From NCBI GenBank assembly GCA_040357565.1, contig JBDODJ010000110.1: 37,364 bases of DNA. One strand, 5' to 3'. Under the pieces are notes generated by a model. The model was given only the letters and a program-made list of their open reading frames with translations. It was not told where the DNA came from and searched no databases. Shown here one piece after another: positions 1-9,484 of the stretch. The translations under genes were made by a program, and so were the position numbers. Within the stretch, counting starts at the first letter, position 1; each line of letters opens with the position of its first letter. The stretch comes from Cercozoa sp. M6MM. Its lineage: Eukaryota; Endomyxa: Ascetosporea.

Positions 1-10
1 CCCCCCCCAG

Positions 11-1772
11 TTGCCTTCTGGCTGGGCCCGTTGTTCGAGCAGCACATGGCGTCGCTGTGGCCGCAACTCGAGCAGGCACTGCAGCAGTATGAGGTACCTT
101 ACCCCCCCCTCCTACCCCCTCCCTTACCCCTTACCCCCCCTGCCCCTTACCCTAGGAGCCGTACCTACTGCGAGCGGCGGCAGGCGCCATCAGCGACATT
201 GCGTGCGCTCTGCAGGGTCCGCGTCTGCAGCCCTACGTGCACAAGATGATGGTACCATTGAGGGGTCGGGGGGGGGGTATAAAGGGGGTAGAGCGGGGGT
301 ATATGGGGGATAGAGGGGGGTAAAACAGGGGGGTAAACTGTAGGACCTGCTGCACCACGCCTTGACGAGCGAGTTCGTCGACACGGCCACGCTGCCGCAT
401 ATCGTAGTTTTACCCCCCTCTTTACCCCCCTCTTTACCCCCCTCTTTACCCCCCTGCTAACCCCCCCCCCCCATAGGTCGGCACAGTGACACAGATCGCC
501 ATTGAGTNNNNNNNNNNNNNNNNNNNNNNNNNNNNNNNNNNNNNNNNNNNNNNNNNNNNNNNNNNNNNNNNNNNNNNNNNNNNNNNNNNNNNNNNNNNNN
601 NNNNNNNCCCCCTCTTTACCCCCCTCTTTACCCCCCTGCTAACCCCCCCCCCCCATAGGTCGGCACAGTGACACAGATCGCCATTGAGTTGGGTACACGT
701 TTGTTAAAGGGGTGTCTTGTTCTAGGGGTGTCTAGGGGAGTAGTATTTAGGGGTCCAATTAAGGGGGTGTCAGGGAGTATTTAAGGGCGTGATATAGGGC
801 CGGCTTTCGAGGCCTACTTGTCGCATGCCGTTATTGCGTTGGGCAACGTCATGCGACGCTGCATGGAGCAGGCACTTGCTTCTTACCCCCCTTACCCCCT
901 TACCCCCTTACCCCCCTTACCCCCCCCCCCCCCCTGCAGGTGCAAGAGCTGACACTGGACGCGCTGGACACGTTGAACCACCTGCGCGAGTCGGTGCTGG
1001 CCTTCTACTCGGCGGCACTGCAGGGCCTCGACAAGGAACACAAGGGCTTCATGTTCACTAGGGTACCCCCTTAACCACCTACCCCCCTTAACCACCTACC
1101 CCTTAACCACCTACCCCCTTAACCACCCGCCCTCTTAACCCCACCCTGCCCTACCCCCTTAACCAACCCCCACAGTACATGGCGGACGTGATGAATTTGC
1201 TCGGCGTCGTTGCTGCCAGTGGCACTTTGGATGCGAAGGTAGTTTCACTCCCTCACCCCCACCCCCTTAACACTGCCTGTCCCCCTCAAACTCCTGCCCC
1301 TTAACCCCCTTAACCCTGCCCCCTTAACCCTCTTAACCCTGCCCCCTGTCCCTCAGGTGGTGTGTGCGGCCTGCGATTTGATCACGGACATTTTCCGCGT
1401 CTACGCCGGCAATCAGCAGGTGCTGGAGCGAGTGCTGTCGGTTCCCACCGTCACCAACATCGTGCGACGTGCCATTAGTAACCTATGCTTTATCCCCCCT
1501 CCCCTGTCGCCCTTGATCCCCTTCCCACAGACACGAACGACGAGCGCACCTCACAGAAGGCACTGGAGGCCAACCGGGTACTTTACCTCCCTGGCACACC
1601 ACACCCCTCCTCCCTATACCCCCCTCCTGAATAGGCAATGGCAGAGGCAGGCTACCACATCGATCTGGGCGCTGGTGGCAACGTCAACACCTTCCAGCAG
1701 CAGCAACCGCACCTCTTCTCTGCTGCACAGCAACAGCAGCAGCAGCAACAGCAGCCGCACATGATGCACTAG
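11..1772 (+). CDS. KPNB1: Importin subunit beta-1, C-terminal part (partial at 5' end)
   Basis: Karyopherin beta-1 carries cargo bound to importin-alpha through the nuclear pore and releases it on binding Ran-GTP. The spliced reading frame gives HEAT-repeat sequence in family order: FWLGPLFEQHM, LRAAAGAISDIACALQ, LLHHALTSEFVDTATLPHI, FEAYLSHAVIALGNVM, LDTLNHLRESVLAFYSAALQG, VVCAACDLITDIFRVYAGN. These match the last HEAT repeats of KPNB1 (known: the VGDLCRALQ and [21 protein letters not shown] segments of the human protein). About nine introns of 45-110 nt interrupt it; most are C-rich or G-rich simple sequence. The gene begins left of the window. The C-terminus ends in a Gln-rich tract and PHMMH before TAG at 1770-1772, an extension not typical of KPNB1. 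One intron (about 870-938) has no GT at its start: GC at the end of MEQ is the best donor, or the repeat is misassembled. The exon encoding GTVTQIAIE appears twice around a gap (see gap entry). The family call is firm; exon ends are approximate. Confidence 0.9.
403..476 (+). repeat. TTTACCCCCC(TC) tandem repeat forming an intron
   Basis: Four consecutive copies of a 12-mer of the form TTTACCCCCCTC followed by a C run and TAG. It makes up nearly the whole intron of the importin-beta gene and serves as its polypyrimidine tract. The same family of C-rich simple repeat fills other introns of this gene (94-154, 1060-1174, 1239-1356) and of PA2G4. Confidence 0.85.
508..607. other. Assembly gap (100 N) with duplicated flanks
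   Basis: Exactly 100 N inside an importin-beta exon. The sequence before the gap (about 424-507: TTTACCCCCCTC-type repeats, the acceptor and the exon encoding GTVTQIAIE) recurs immediately after it (608-690). The two copies look the same apart from one base in the C run. A single exon here makes a normal protein, so the duplication is most likely two contig ends that overlap but were not merged. Confidence 0.9.
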
Positions 1773-1871
1773 CATCTAAGGGCCTCTATTCCTTTTAGTT
1801 TTTTGTTTTTTAGTATTCGTACATTACTACTCAGACTGGAAATTTTACTCGGATCATTCGGGACGGGTGAG

Positions 1872-3714
1872 TCAACTTCCGCGCGAAAGCACAAAATGAG
1901 ACCATGAGGTTTCTAGAATTCCACGACTCGGATCACACAGGTCCAGACTGCCAATCGGCATCAGGAGTCTCCGCACGCACAGTGAGACGCGCTTGCGCTG
2001 TTTGAACGCGTTCCAGGTTTCAAGCGACATTTTGGCGAACGCTTGCGACTCGAAAACGACTTCGCACAATTCTCCGGAGCTCTGGAGTTGCAAAACCGCA
2101 CTTTCACCAGTCAGCGTTGAAACAAGGCGAAACTAACATACCCTTAAACCGAGAAACCCGCCCATCGACTTGCAGAAGGCAGCAAGGTCGTCGTACACTT
2201 TGGCTCGCGCGTGCGGCGACAGCGATGGCACGCGAAACGCCAGCAGTCGCTCAACAGGAGCAAAAGCGACGTGAGGCCTCAGTTCCACCGGCCACTCCGA
2301 CTCGGGTACTCGCTGCAGTACCGACGTCTCTTCGGCGTACCTCGGATGCAGCACCACGAACACCCTGCACAGCAAGGCAAACAAAAGAAGAAATAAATGA
2401 AAGCTATGGAATGGAGAAAAAGAAAACCCATACGCATTCAACGTGATACTCGCGAGCAGGTGAAGAATGATAGGAGTTGTATCATTTTGGCACGCGTCGC
2501 AATGGTGGTGCAACACGTGCCTCTGGATGACTGAAGCAACGGCGCGAGTGTCCACAGTCACGTCACGTGGCTTGAGATTGAGCGACTCCGGGCGCACAAA
2601 AAACACGCACCGTCGATACTGTTCGAATTGGTCTGCGGGTTTAGGCTGCGCAAAGCTGCTGTTTTGAGTATCACAGCGTCGGGGAAAGTTGCTTTGCTCG
2701 CGAACGCTCTGTTCAGGAAAGCTTTGCTTGCGAGAGCTGCTGTTTCTGGGAACGGTTTCGTTTCGAGGTCGTTGTTCGTGAAGGCTCTGCTCGCGAAAAC
2801 TTCGTTGACTGGGCTCGCGAAAACTTCGTTCACTGGCGGAGCTTCGTTCACTTAGCTCGCGAGCGCGTTGTTTGGAAAAGCTATGGTCGGGGAAGTTTTG
2901 GTCGGGAATGCTGTGGTCGGGAAAGCGATTTCGCGACTTTTGCGGTTCGGGCGACCCGTGCAGCGTGACGTCGTCGCTTCGACTGTCACTGGGAGCTCGT
3001 GACAGGCCAAAGATGGCGTCAAAGGCGTTTTGCGGAGTCAACGAGATGTCTTCCGTGCTTTTGATACTGTCAAGTGACTTTGGCGCCTGCTGCGGCAGCA
3101 TCGGAGGCGATGAGATCTGACCTGACTGTCTGAGAGAGCTTCGGTGATGCTGGTGTGCGGGTGAGCGCGAACGAGGACGAGACAGCGACTGTGACTGTGC
3201 CTGAGATTCTTTGCGCAGCTTGTGCATTCGAGTGCCTCGCTCACGCATCTCTTGGTCCGTGAGTCGACTCTTGGCGATATACTTCGGCGGCAGCACTCCT
3301 TGCACCATGCGGATGCGCTCACTGTCGCGTGCTTTCTCGTGTCCTTGCAGCAGAAACAACGCATTCGCACGATGTCGACTATTCTCTGGGTTCAGTAGGG
3401 TCTACAAAAATAACATGCACACGTCATACACGTTTACTCAGTCAATGAATTCAAAACTACCGGACGATCTGAGCCGTCAAGGTCGAACTTGTCCCAGTGA
3501 TCGCGAAGTAACTGTGTGTGTACCATTAGAACACAGGTCTGACTCCAGCTAAACGGATCCTACCACTAAACGCAGATCTGAGACTTTACTGCCCTCGGGC
3601 AGCTCAACCTCTAACGGCGTTTCTTGCTCGCTAAATCGCGACGACCGGTGACACACCACACACAAAAAAACACAAAATAAGCTACCTATTCTTGGCGTCT
3701 ACTTTAACTAACAT
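1872..3714 (-). CDS. Unidentified protein; possible ubiquitin-like N-terminus, R/S/E-rich middle
   Basis: I do not recognise this gene. The model starts at ATG 3712-3714 and splices to a 30-residue stretch (MLVKVDAKN then TPLEVELPEGSKVSDLR) that looks like the first two strands of a ubiquitin-like fold. It continues through LLRDHWDKFDLDG and LLNPENSRHRANALFLLQGHEKARDSERIRMVQGVLPPKYIAKSR (the last given in two parts: LLNPENSRHRANALFLL and QGHEKARDSERIRMVQG). A central 150-residue region is rich in Ser, Arg, Glu and Gln, with irregular repeats such as REQS, PEQS and PRNE. The C-terminal 200 residues look folded (VFFVRPESLNLKPRDVTVD, WPVELRPHVAFAPVERLLAF). About five introns of 50-70 nt, one after HLLASITLN with a T-rich tract, are removed. 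The first two exons are the least certain part; a shorter start at MVHTQLLRDHWDKF is an alternative. It is divergent from SNRNP27 and convergent with importin-beta. Confidence 0.6.
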
Positions 3715-3967
3715 AGAAACAATACCCAAAAAACCAAGTGTTTTAAGCCTGATTCGAGTGAAGATGATAATAACAGGCCTTTTTGAAACAGAACAGTCAC
3801 AACAGCGCTCCGGCTGAAATGGCGGCTAACGCCCTACAGAAGAATTACATTGCCCTCCAGTGTACGATTAGACTCACATTGGGTGCGTTCGGGTGCTTAA
3901 TACACAGGGGTGAACCAGAAGCGAATTTCTGTCTTTTGTATCTTCGATTTGTGTTTTGAAGAAACGC
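3715..3967. promoter_or_regulatory. Bidirectional promoter region, 253 bp
   Basis: The gap between two divergently oriented start codons (3714 minus, 3968 plus) must hold both promoters and 5' leaders. It is locally AT-rich (about 3690-3790) compared with the flanking exons. No clear TATA box or known operator was identified. Confidence 0.5.
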
Positions 3968-4648
3968 ATGCCTCGCTCACGCTCGCGCTCGCGTCACCGC
4001 ACGCGCAGAAGGAGTCCAAGTCGTTCTCGCAGTCGGAGCAGACGGCGTGAGCGTGACTCGCGTCGTCGGCGCCGCTCGTGGGATCGCAGTCGTTCGCGAG
4101 ATCGCAGTCGCTCGCGCGAAGCAGCTTCGTCCAGATCGAAAACGAAAGCTTCATCGTCAAAAGCCGTCGAAACAGGAAGTGCACCGACCGGAAAAGCGAA
4201 GAAAAGCAAGAAGCGCGGCAAGAAGCCGGTGTTCGGCACGGGCGGACTGTCGTCAGTGGCCGACTTGACTCGCGACATGAGTGAAGCCGAGCGTGCCAAC
4301 TTTTTGGCGAAGCGTATCGCCATGCGTCAGTCGGCCAAGGTCGCTGCGCGCAGTCAACCGCAAGGCGACGAACAGCTGGATCACGACGACTCGATGCTCA
4401 CGGACGCCGAGATGATGCAGGTGCTCGGCATTCCGCTCAACTTTGGCTCCACCAAGGTACAATCCTTCTGCTTTCTGACAAAGCTTTCTGACAAAGCCTG
4501 ATTGTTTTAGAACAAGCACGTTGAAGACGAACGCTGCAATTTGAGTGGCGCGCGACTCCCGAGCAAGCGACGCTTCCGTCAGTACATGCACACGCGCATG
4601 AAGTCCGGTCCCGATGTGCTCAAGTTCCGCAACGCCGGCGGCAGCTAA
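3968..4648 (+). CDS. SNRNP27: U4/U6.U5 tri-snRNP 27 kDa protein (SNRNP27)
   Basis: A spliceosomal component of the U4/U6.U5 tri-snRNP; in other eukaryotes it acts at the pre-B to B transition and influences 5' splice-site choice. The start is ATG at 3968 (MPRSRSRSRHRTRR). Residues 1-60 are an SR/RD-rich domain (SRSRSRSRRRERDS, DRSRSRDRSRSRE), followed by a Lys-rich linker and SEAERANFLAKRIAMRQ. The conserved C-terminal block is EMMQVLGIPLNFGSTK, one 54-nt intron (4457-4510), then KHVED and SKRRFRQYMHTRM, matching the family pattern EMMKLMGF..FDSTK...KRKYRQYMNR. The stop is TAA at 4646-4648. The length (about 209 residues) is normal for the family. The C-terminus after RQYM (KSGPDVLKFRNAGGS) differs from animal proteins. 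Confidence 0.9.
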
Positions 4649-4853
4649 ATCCCTACTGGCTACCACTTCTCTCGTCTACCATTCGCTTAGTATGTTTCTG
4701 CCCTTTGTTTTAGTAGCAGGACGCTCAAAAGGGCACTCAAAAGTAATGCAGTCCGGTGTCCTGAGTCGATTTCGGTTAAAGCTGCGGCTTGATTGAAAAA
4801 CGTTTGACGAGACTCGCTCTGGACCGGTGGAGGCGCTTGTGCGGCGCTGGCGC

Positions 4854-6712
4854 ATGCTCGGGGAGGAACGTAATCTGATCGAGGCGTCCCCGCTCCTAAT
4901 TAAATCGGATGACGGGGATGAGATTTCTGAACCAAACAATGATGGTGTTGTTTTAACCGACGACATCCGCGCGGACAGAAATCGCCGTCATTTGTTGCGT
5001 TTCTTAGCCTTGGTCTCCGCAGTGACGAGCCTTGTGTTGATACTGCTGTCGAAAGACAGGTATGGCACTCCACTGGCCCAGCGACTCGGTCTGTGGACGT
5101 TTTTGTTCTTCACGCGCTTCTTTGGTAGAACGGAATGTTCAGGCTTTGTCAGTTGTGCTTTTGCTTTGCTGTGTGATCATGTTGTGCAATGTCGCAGGCG
5201 ATCGGTTTCGAGATCCACACGTACTGCACCCTGCGTACGAAAGTGACGTCAATGCTCGCCTGTTTGTTGTCACAATGGATTATCACCCAAAAGGTTCACT
5301 TGGGTACGTTGTGCTTTCAACTGTTTGTCTCTCCTGATCGACTGTCGTGTGTTGCAGAAATGAAGAAGAAACCAAAAAATTGAGTGCCTTTACGGCTGGG
5401 GCACGAGTTTCATATGCAAGGTAATATTATGCTGCTTGGTTTTTCATGTATGATTTGCTTCTTGCACAGAGTACATGGACATGTGACGGGCGACTGTGCA
5501 CGCCCAAGTACAGTCAAGACTGCACTCGCGGATGCGTTGGATGTGAACGTCACCGACGTTTCGTTTGACTTCAGTTTCGACCCTTCACTTGGGTACACTA
5601 TTCGTGTCTTCGAGCACAAATCAAGTTTTTGTTCATTGTGCAGGCATATGAACAAGGTTGTGTGCTTGCTGTCTGTGATGAAGCCTCTGATTGGCTCTGA
5701 TGGTATCTTTTGTTGCGTGGATGTTTGAGATTAGGTCATCACTTGTGTATTTGCAGTGAGGTGGCTCCAATGGTTGGACACGGATTTACTTTTGGCAAAC
5801 CCGGTGTTCGATTTGCGACAGGTGACTTGAACTTCACTTTCAATGTTTTTGTTGACCCTTTTTATTTGTGTCTTTAGTATCTTCCGTCGGAAGAAGCTCA
5901 ATTAAACGCGAGAGTCGACAAGAACGTTGTGCTGGCTGCTGATCGAAATGGACTAAAGTACTCTTTGCTTTTGTGTTTTCGTTTTAGTTCTAATTGTGTT
6001 AATTCAGCTCGGGTGTTGCGTTCTACAAGGTGTCAGACTCAACGGTGCGTTTTTTGGAACGGTGGCTTGCAAAAGGCACAGAAGGACGGTTTCTTAATAT
6101 GGGCAGGTGTGTTGGAATTTTATTTTTGCTTGCTGTTGACTTCCTTTGATTGTACCTTTATTCTCACAGGGACCAGCCACCGCTCATCTCGCTGTGGAAC
6201 GAAGCTTTAGGCGAACAGGACCGCGAAAGCTGCCGTGTTGAGCAAGGCGAGCATTGTCTGAAGTTCGACAATGACTGCAGTTGCGTCCCGTCACATGTAG
6301 CCCCGTCATTGATTTCCTTTGCTTGCAATCGAATATGATCGTACCTGAACGTGAACAGAGACAAGGACAAAGTGTCTCCCGCCGCAGTCCTCTGCGACTT
6401 GTCGAATTCGACGCCAGTGGCGTGCTGTTGCAGAGCGACGAACAACGCCTTCCGGGTGTGCAAGTTGTTCCGCAGTTTTGGTTCAACGCGTTCGTTGGAC
6501 TTGTTCCTGGTCGCGAAGACGCGCACTCGCGATAGTAGGCTTTCTTTCTGCACCTGAACGGAAGCCCTTAAACTTGAGATGTTTTGCTGCTCGTGTGCAG
6601 TGTGCTCGGCGACCCAATCGCTCACCTGGCCGGCTATCAGAGTGCGGTTAAGCGACAGATGCTGCTCGACTACTACGAGCGACATAAGCGCTGGTTGTTG
6701 CCGCCATATTAA
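4854..6712 (+). CDS. Type II membrane glycosyltransferase, GT34-like (MNN10/GMA12 type)
   Basis: Likely a Golgi glycosyltransferase that transfers a hexose from a nucleotide sugar. The model starts at ATG 4854. A short cytoplasmic region is followed by one membrane anchor, FLALVSAVTSLVLILLS (about residues 50-66), and a lumenal catalytic domain. The spliced protein shows ARLFVVTMDYHPKGSLG, then WLQWLDTDLLLANPVFDL, which contains the D-x-D metal and nucleotide-sugar motif. NVVLAADRNGLNSGVAFYK and VRFLERWLAKG match the GT34 pattern D-x-NGLN-x-G...W...L..W. The end has DQPPLISLWNEAL, VVPQFWFNAF and GDPIAHLAGYQ. About nine short introns are removed. The NGLN codon run is split by the intron at about 5958. 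The acceptor sugar cannot be told from sequence. A related GT-A family with the same DxD pattern is possible; membrane topology and DxD are seen directly. It ends with TAA at 6710. Confidence 0.7.
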
Positions 6713-7079
6713 TTCACGTGCGCCGCGACTCGTCGCGTGAAGCTCACTGTAAGTCAAAAAATCAATTGGAGTGCAGGCGAGTTGTAATAAACCACGTCTC
6801 AAGTGCAAAACCTTGCACTGTGAGATCGGGGGCATGCGGGCATGACATGCCAAGCGTTTCGCTGCGCAAGATCTGGGTCGTTTTCTTGTGGCCATGTCAA
6901 TGAACCGTGCTTTGGTGGGGTCGATCAAACTCGTGAGGCGTTCGCTCGTATCGCTCACGCGCATAGTCGAACCAGTGCGCAACTCTATTGTGATAGTGAG
7001 CCCACTTGAAGTCGCAAGAAACACCACATTTTTGGCTTTTCCTGGGTTTGTGCGATAGCAGCCTAGCAGTCGAACAATA
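6713..7079. other. Intergenic region / PA2G4 promoter, 367 bp
   Basis: Lies between the glycosyltransferase stop and the PA2G4 start. Both strands keep reading frames open here. The minus-strand frame contains TITIELRTG, superficially like an Sm motif, but I could not build a convincing Sm gene. No TATA box or RNA gene was recognised. It presumably holds the PA2G4 promoter. Confidence 0.4.
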
Positions 7080-7886
7080 ATGTCAAGTGAACAAATGAGC
7101 TCATCATCAACCGATTCGTTGCCCGATGTCGACCTTTCGGGTGCGTCACGTGATTTGTTGTGTGTTTTGCTTTTTGGTATTTTGTGAGTTTTTGGTTTTG
7201 TTCGTCCGGCAGATACGAACATTGTGACGCGCTACAAGATGGCCGGCGATATTGCCAACAAGGTATCCTTTTCTGTGCTGTATCCTCGCGTGACTCAATT
7301 TTCTTAGGCCCTGGAGTTCGCCATCGCGCGATGCGTGGCAGGTACTTTGTATCTTGCGAACTGTGCCGCCCGATCTATGAGTTACACTTGCTTAGGCGCC
7401 GCTGTGAGCGAGATCTGCGCTAGCACGGACAACTACATCCGCGAGCAGGTCAGTTTTCGTCATCTGGATTTGCTGTTCTCGCAACACGCGATTTGTGCAG
7501 TGTGCCACGGTGTTTACCAAGAACAAGACGATGCAGAAGGGAATTTCGTTCCCCACGGTACAGTTTTGAGAGTACAGGCATATTTTGAAAGAGTTTTTCG
7601 TGAGTTTTGTTTGTTTAACAGTGTGTGTCGGTGAACTCGTGTTTGGGTCACTTTGCCGCCGTTGAGCCGGTGCGTTTCACGTTGGCCGAGGGACAAATGT
7701 ACGGCTTAATCTGTCCTTGTGTACCGAGTGTACCTATGTGTAAGCCGATACAGGGCCAAGATTGATCTGGGCGTTCATATCGATGGCTACGCTGCCGTTG
7801 CGGCGCACACTGTCGTCATCGGCCGCGAGCCAACCGAGCGCGAGGCTGATGTAAGTTTAAATAGCCTGTCTTGCTCCCTTCTCTCT

Positions 7887-7925
<39 letters not shown>

Positions 7926-9158
7926 NNNNNNNNNNNNNNNNNNNNNNNNNNNNNNNNNNNNNNNNNNNNNNNNNNNNNNNNNNNNNNNNNNNNNNNNNNN
8001 NNNNNNNNNNNNNNNNNNNNNNNNNCAGGTGATGTCGGCATGTGCAACGGCAGTGGAGCTGGCGAAGCGACTGATCCGACCGGGCAAGAGCAACGCCGAG
8101 GTGACAGCCATCTTCGAAAAGACGGCCAAACAATTCGCGTGCGAGGTCGGTCTTGTTTTGCTGTTGTCAGTGTCCGCGCGGACACATCGCTCTCTTTTGT
8201 AGCCAATGGCCGGTGTGCTGTCGCACGAAATGACGCGCTTCGTGCTGGACGGCGAGAAGTGCGTTTTACCCCGTCACCCCTTTACCCCTCTGTTACCCCC
8301 CCCCCCCCCCGGTAGGTGCATCCTGTCGCGTCAGGACCCACATGAGCACATCAAGGACGCCACCTTCACGCCGGGCACTGTACTTGGCCCCTTTACCCCC
8401 CCCCCCCGGTGGGCCCCCCCCCCCCCCCTGCAGGTCTGGGCCGTCGACATGGTCATGAGCAGCAGCTCGGGTCGTGCCAAGCAGCTCACGCAATTTGTCT
8501 CTGTGTATCTTGCCTCCTTTAATTTGTAGCCACCTGTCCGTATGTCAGTACAAATGGACAGGTTCAAGCGTACCGATCGCGATGCGAATTTGAAGATTAA
8601 GGCGTCGCGCTCGATTCTCGCCGAAATCGATCGTCGCTTTCCGCACTTCCCGTTCTGCGTGCGCGATGTAGTTTTACCCTCTCCTCTTCCTATCCCTACC
8701 CTTTGTTTACCCTACCCCATCCCTACCCTCTGTTTACCCCCCCCCCCCAGCTGCCGAGAGACGCGCACGCGCAGATGGGACTGTCGCACTGTGTGCGCGC
8801 CGGTCTGGTGGAGAAGTTCCCGATCCTGCACGAGATGGACGACAGCGCCAAGGTGGCGCACTTCAAGTGCACCGTTCTCGTGACCGAGAATGGCACCGTG
8901 CCCATCTCGGGCCTGCCTGTCGACCTGGCTGTACACCTCTCTTTATCTTGCCCTTATACTTACCCCTCCTCCTCCCGACAGGGCCTGCAGGAGAAGGCGC
9001 AGCACAAGCTGGAGGACGAAGAGCTGCAGCAACTGCTCGCCATGTCGGTACGCTAACTACCCCCTACCCACACCCCTTTACCCTCCCCCCCCCCCCAGGT
9101 CGGCAAGAAGAAGAAGAAGCGTCGTGCGAAGAAGAAGGCTGCCGCTGCCAAGAACTAA
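7080..9158 (+). CDS. PA2G4: Proliferation-associated protein 2G4 (EBP1), pita-bread fold
   Basis: Homologue of PA2G4/EBP1, a catalytically inactive methionine-aminopeptidase-fold protein that binds ribosomes and rRNA and controls growth. It is built from 15 exons. The start is ATG 7080 (MSSEQMSSSSTDSLPDVDLS), then DTNIVTRYKMAGDIANK (human VVTKYKMGGDIANR), CATVFTKNKTMQKGISFPT, KIDLGVHIDGYAAVAAHTVV, GVLSHEMTRFVLDGEK, VWAVDMVMSSSSGRAK, LPRDAHAQMGLSHCV and CTVLVTENGTVPISG. The end is a basic tail, GKKKKKRRAKKKAAAAKN, like the rRNA/nucleolar-binding Lys tail of the family. Exons run 7080-7140, 7213-7262, 7308-7341, 7396-7448, 7501-7557, 7622-7698, 7754-7850, 8029-8145, 8203-8258, 8316-8379, 8434-8496, 8530-8667, 8751-8930, 8982-9047 and 9099-9158. 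The gap at 7926-8025 is inside an intron, so the coding sequence is complete. The 3' introns carry long C runs. Phases are consistent at every junction I checked. Confidence 0.95.
7889..8025. repeat. Poly-G run (37 G) abutting a 100-N gap in a PA2G4 intron
   Basis: A G homopolymer from 7889 to 7925 runs straight into 100 N (7926-8025), followed directly by CAG, the acceptor. The true length is unknown. The other PA2G4 introns have C runs on this strand, so this one is in the opposite orientation. Long G runs stall polymerases, which explains the gap. Confidence 0.95.
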
Positions 9159-9484
9159 AAAGTCAGACTTCTCCCCGGCGGACTCTTTAGTCTGAAATTG
9201 TGATCATCTTCATCTTGTGTACACATACCTACGCTACTGCGACGAGATACCGTACTGTATCTATAGTAGAGATAGTTAGCTTCAGTCTTCTCAGAATTCG
9301 CGTCGAACGGGTATCGAATGTACCGTACGTGGCGTAGCGGAGACGGATAGTCTTACCCACCCCAGGACTGGTACACGAAACTGCATAGTTGGTTTCAAGT
9401 AGAGATAGAACTAAATGGGTCCGGCGCGAGGGGTTGGGGTGGTACGTAAAGGGGAGTATAGGAACCGATTTAAAGTCGCGATCT
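9159..9484. other. Convergent 3' intergenic region with a small hairpin
   Basis: A 326-bp stretch between the stops of PA2G4 (+) and the RCC1 gene (-). A perfect 7-bp inverted repeat, TCAGACT at 9163-9169 and AGTCTGA at 9189-9195, sits just after the PA2G4 stop and could form a 3' hairpin. The motif TTCAGTCTTCTCAGAA at 9281-9296 recurs after another plus-strand gene (29135-29150). No gene is seen. Confidence 0.5.

Noticed and set aside
403-660. TTTACCC repeats considered as an internal telomere or chromosome end
   Set aside because: They lie between exons of one gene, are irregular, and are far from any end visible here.
6720-7222. Long minus-strand frame containing TITIELRTGSTMR, similar to an Sm/LSm motif
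   Set aside because: It overlaps PA2G4 exon 1, lacks the Sm2 motif (IRG) and the MN of Sm1, and no splice set gave a full Sm fold.
7719-8315. Frame reading through the poly-G run and gap (Gly run)
   Set aside because: The G run is within an intron; exon phases on both sides fit PA2G4 without it.
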